Shown here one piece after another: positions 15,821-18,710 of a stretch of 18,710 bases of DNA. The DNA is taken from NCBI GenBank assembly GCA_937951935.1, contig CALGAM010000119.1:1-18710 (forward strand). Reading direction: 5' to 3'. Below the pieces are notes generated by a model that made no database searches, had not been told where the DNA came from, and was given only the letters and a program-made list of their open reading frames with translations. The stretch's first letter is position 1, and each line of letters begins with the position of its first letter. A program made the translations under genes and the position numbers. The stretch comes from an uncultured Micromonospora sp. Its GTDB lineage: Bacteria > Actinomycetota > Actinomycetes > Mycobacteriales > Micromonosporaceae.

Positions 15821-16972
15821 ATGACGATCACCTCACGCGGTATCGGGCTGCTCGCCGGCGCCGCTCTCCTCCTGCTGGTCGGGTTCCGCTTCGGCTACCC
15901 CGAACTCGCGTTGCTCGGCACCGCCGCGGCGATCGCGGTCGGCTGCGCCGCCGGCAACGCCGCCTGGCGGCCCCGGCTCGACGTGACCCGGGTCGTCGAC
16001 CCCGACCGGGTGGGCCGGGGCGAGTCGGCGACGGTGACCCTGACCGTCCGCAACAGCGCCCGGCTCCGCTCGGCGAACCTGCTCGCCGAGGACCGCTGCG
16101 GCAACCGGCCGGTTCCGGTGCCGCTGCTGCGGCTGCGCCCCGGCCGCGACACCACGGTCAGCTACCCGGTGCCGACCCACCGCCGGGGTGTGATCACCGT
16201 CGGCCCGCTGCGGATCACCGGCCGGGACGCGCTCGGGCTGGTCACCGTCGCCCGGTCGCACGGCGATGCCGCCCAGGTCTGGGTGCACCCCCGGATCCAC
16301 CCGATGACCGCCACCCCGTCCGGGGTGTCCCGGAGCCTGGACGGGCGGGTGGACCGGGTGCCACAGGGTTCGATCACCTTCGACTCGCTACGCGAGTACG
16401 TCGTCGGTGACGAGCTGCGTCGGGTGCACTGGCGGACCAGCGCCAAGGTCGGCGAGCTGATGGTGAAGGAACAGCTCGACACCAGCCTGCCCCGGCTCGT
16501 GGTGCTGTTGGACAACCGGGCGGCGGCGTACCCGCGTCCGGTCGACGGGGTGGTCGAGACGTTCGAGTCGGCGTGCGAGGCCGCCGCGTCGGTGGTGGTC
16601 GCGGCCCGTCGCGAGGATCTGCCGGTGACGCTGCTGCTGGTCGCCGCCGACCCGGGCGGGGAGTTCCTGGACCGGCTCGCCGCCGCCGAGCTGACCCCGG
16701 GCGCCCGGGGCGGCGACGGCGATCCGCTGCGGGCCGCCACCCTCCGGCTGCGCCAGGAGCGGCTCGGTGACACCCTGGTCTTCCTGACCGGGCCGGCGGG
16801 CCGGGACGACCTGGGATACCTCACCGCGCTGCGCTCGGCGTACCCGTCGGTGGTCGTCGGGGTCTTCGGCGCCGACGGGCCGACGCCGGCCGCCGGGGCG
16901 GGCCTGGTGGTGATCGACGCGGCGGACGGCGCGGAGTTCGCCGCCGAGTGGGACGGGGTTCGCCGGTGGTGA
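15821..16972 (+). CDS. DUF58 domain membrane protein (MoxR partner)
   Basis: A 383-aa protein. Two membrane segments (~5-22 and ~27-46) are followed by an Ig-like region (VTLTVRNSARLRSANLLAED). Then comes the DUF58 core, with the hallmark REYVVGDELRRVHWRTSAK at residues 191-209 and ELMVKEQ just after. Behind it is a VWA-like fold, where VVLLDNRA replaces a full DxSxS metal site. Members are thought to work with MoxR ATPases; no biochemical activity is assigned. No good ribosome site precedes ATG 15821, so translation is probably coupled to moxR. Its end overlaps the next start. It is complete and of normal length. Confidence 0.92.
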   Translation: MTITSRGIGLLAGAALLLLVGFRFGYPELALLGTAAAIAVGCAAGNAAWRPRLDVTRVVDPDRVGRGESATVTLTVRNSARLRSANLLAEDRCGNRPVPVPLLRLRPGRDTTVSYPVPTHRRGVITVGPLRITGRDALGLVTVARSHGDAAQVWVHPRIHPMTATPSGVSRSLDGRVDRVPQGSITFDSLREYVVGDELRRVHWRTSAKVGELMVKEQLDTSLPRLVVLLDNRAAAYPRPVDGVVETFESACEAAASVVVAARREDLPVTLLLVAADPGGEFLDRLAAAELTPGARGGDGDPLRAATLRLRQERLGDTLVFLTGPAGRDDLGYLTALRSAYPSVVVGVFGADGPTPAAGAGLVVIDAADGAEFAAEWDGVRRW

Positions 16973-18710
16973 GGGTGCTGCGGGCGCTGGCGGTGCCGCT
17001 GGCGCTGGTCGTGATGATCGGGCTCGCCGGTGTGGCCCTGGGTCGGGTGTACGCCGACGACCTGCTCAGCCAGCTGGTGCTCGGCGCGGCGGTCGGCTCG
17101 GTCGGGGTGAGCATGGCCACCCGGCGGCTGCCGTCCTGGCTGGTCGCCCCGCTGTCGGTACTGGCGCTGGCCGGCTACGCCGCTGGCACGCTCTGGCTGA
17201 CCGCGCGGCGGGCCGACCTGCCGGGCGGCTTCGGCACGGTGGCGGTGGACGCCGTGCGCAACGGTATTCCCCGGCTGCTCACCGCGCTGATCCCGGTCGA
17301 GCCGACACCGGACACCGTGATCGTGCCGGTGGTCGCCGCCTGGCTGGCCGGGCTCGCCGGCGCCGAGGTCGGGATCCGCGCCGCCCGGGTGCTGCTCGGG
17401 TTGACCGCCCCGGTGGCCCTGTACGCCGGTGCGCTCTACGTGGTCGGTCCGAACGCCACACCGGTGCTCTGGCTGACCGTGGCCTTCGCCGCCGCGGCGG
17501 CGGTGGCGCTGGCGGCCGGCGGCCGACCGGGCCGTACCCCCCTGACGGACACGGCCGAAACCGGTGCCGGACTCACCCCGGCGGTCCGGGCCGCGCTGCG
17601 GCTGCGGACCGCCGCCGGCACCGCACTCGGGCTGGCCGTGGTGGTCGGGCTCGCCGCCGCGCTGGCGCCGATGGTGGCCCGGCGGGTCGACACCACCCCG
17701 GTCGACCCGAGACGCTACGTGCAACCGCCGCAGGTGGACAGCCTGGACGAGAACCCGCTGATCCGCATCTCCGGCTGGGCGTTGAACCCCGACCAGGTGT
17801 TGTTCGAGGCGACCACCAGCAGGTCCGGCGCCCCCGGCGACCAGGCGCCGCCGGCGGACCCGTCGGAGGACACCGGACCCGGCGACGGGAACGGCGACGA
17901 CGACGGCAGTGACGACGGCGACCCGGCCGACGCCGAGGATGGTGCCGGAGAGCCGGGGGAGGACGCACCGGACCCGGCCGGGCCGGCCGGGGTGCGGATC
18001 CGGCTCGCCGTGCTGAACGACTACGACGGGGTGACCTGGAAGGTCGGTGCCACCTACCGCAACGCCGGGCGGGTGCTGCCCGCCCCCGACCGGGCCCCCG
18101 ACACCGCGGTGGAGCGGATCGAACAGGAGATCACGATCCGCGACCTCACCGGCCGGCTGCTCCCCGCCGTGCCCACCCCGCGCGAGGTCACCGGCTCCCG
18201 GGTGGCGTACGACCAGGACAGTGGCACCCTGATCCGCCCGGAGGGGCTGGCCGAGGGGCTGCGCTACACGGTCGTCTCGGAACGCGAACAGCCCGACCAC
18301 AACCTTCTGCCGGCGGCCACCGTGCCCTTCGGGGACGAGGTGGCCCGCTTCCTCCGCGTCGAGCCGGGTGCGCCGGAACAGGTGCAACGCCTCGCCGAAC
18401 AGTTGGCCGAGGAGAACGGCGCGCCGTACGCCCGGGCGGTGGCGATCGAGGCCTTCCTCGCCGAGCACTACCGGCTGGTGGCCGACGCACCGAGCGGGCA
18501 CGCGTACCCCAATCTCGCGTTCTTCCTCTTCGGACCCCCCAACGGCGGGGGACAGCGTGGCACCTCCGAGCAGTTCGCCGCCGCGTTCGCCGTGCTCGGC
18601 CGGATGATGGGGCTGCCGACCCGGGTGGTCGTCGGGTTCCAGGCGCCGGCCGGCACCGGCCCGGTCCGGGGCGCGGACGCGCTGGCGTGGCCGGAGGTGC
18701 TCTTCGACGG
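16966..18710 (+). CDS. TgpA-like transglutaminase-fold membrane protein, active site apparently degenerate (3' end off window)
   Basis: Starts at GTG 16966, overlapping the DUF58 stop, and remains open to the window edge (581 codons). About seven membrane segments (near 8-27, 35-50, 57-80, 118-137, 140-160, 165-184, 215-236) precede an outside region. That region has an acidic Asp/Gly/Glu-rich insert (~295-335) and then a transglutaminase-like domain from ~470. The expected catalytic Cys position, usually ...CEQFA, reads GTSEQFAAAF with Ser534. The expected His of the DAHAW motif reads DALAWPEV with Leu573. The flanking pattern LPTRVVVGF is well kept, so the fold should be intact. It would thus be a non-enzymatic member. 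The gene set moxR-DUF58-TgpA-like is common in bacteria. GTG 16969 is an equally possible start. Confidence 0.88.
   Translation, partial: MVRVLRALAVPLALVVMIGLAGVALGRVYADDLLSQLVLGAAVGSVGVSMATRRLPSWLVAPLSVLALAGYAAGTLWLTARRADLPGGFGTVAVDAVRNGIPRLLTALIPVEPTPDTVIVPVVAAWLAGLAGAEVGIRAARVLLGLTAPVALYAGALYVVGPNATPVLWLTVAFAAAAAVALAAGGRPGRTPLTDTAETGAGLTPAVRAALRLRTAAGTALGLAVVVGLAAALAPMVARRVDTTPVDPRRYVQPPQVDSLDENPLIRISGWALNPDQVLFEATTSRSGAPGDQAPPADPSEDTGPGDGNGDDDGSDDGDPADAEDGAGEPGEDAPDPAGPAGVRIRLAVLNDYDGVTWKVGATYRNAGRVLPAPDRAPDTAVERIEQEITIRDLTGRLLPAVPTPREVTGSRVAYDQDSGTLIRPEGLAEGLRYTVVSEREQPDHNLLPAATVPFGDEVARFLRVEPGAPEQVQRLAEQLAEENGAPYARAVAIEAFLAEHYRLVADAPSGHAYPNLAFFLFGPPNGGGQRGTSEQFAAAFAVLGRMMGLPTRVVVGFQAPAGTGPVRGADALAWPEVLFD

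Noticed and set aside
16162..18501. A 779-aa minus-strand open frame opposite DUF58 and the transglutaminase-like gene.
   Set aside because: No domain pattern, low-complexity composition and direct conflict with two well-supported genes.
1..18710. CRISPR array, tRNA/rRNA, insertion sequence, integrase or attachment-site repeats.
   Set aside because: Read for on both strands; no regular repeats, transposase or integrase motifs, or tRNA-like cloverleaf were noticed.

Overview
The window is very GC-rich, has third-position G/C bias on both strands, uses GTG starts often and carries actinobacterial gene families. It most resembles a chromosomal segment of a Micromonospora-like or related actinomycete; this is an inference from composition and gene content, with no rRNA or tRNA to confirm it.

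Left part, 1-9674: a restriction/defence island. Two genes run leftward. The first is a protein with a helix-turn-helix, an N6-adenine-methylase-like core and a half-HsdS-like C-terminus (4105-1967). The second is a conventional type I HsdM methylase (1934 to beyond position 1, truncated by the window edge). Divergently, a zinc-hook Rad50/RloC-like ATPase (4387-6846) is translationally coupled to a 124-aa protein (6843-7217). Both have features that suggest HEPN-type RNase domains. A membrane-anchored protein with a possible OB fold follows (7264-8031). Then comes a wrecked McrBC locus (8199-9674): the N-terminal domain of McrB is fused by deletion to the middle and nuclease end of McrC, with two frameshifts and an in-frame stop. 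No HsdR is visible; if present, it lies beyond position 1.

Middle and right part, 9813-18710: seemingly cell-envelope and housekeeping genes, all on the plus strand. There is a LURP-one/scramblase-like protein (9813-10391), then a TPR - Pro/Ala linker - transmembrane - FN3-like protein (10530-11870). Next is a large membrane-anchored beta-propeller/FN3 protein (12102-14783) that heads a tight run of moxR (14813-15808), a DUF58 gene (15821-16972) and a TgpA-type transglutaminase-like membrane protein (16966 to beyond 18710, truncated). MoxR-DUF58-transglutaminase is a recurring bacterial gene set. Here the transglutaminase domain appears to lack both its catalytic Cys and His.

The main leads are three. 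First, an apparent division of labour between a catalytic HsdM and an M/S-like fusion with a degenerate NPPY motif, next to a divergent ATPase plus small-HEPN pair. Second, the fossil McrBC fusion. Third, the probably inactive transglutaminase in an otherwise canonical MoxR cluster. No tRNA, rRNA, CRISPR array, transposase or integrase was seen.
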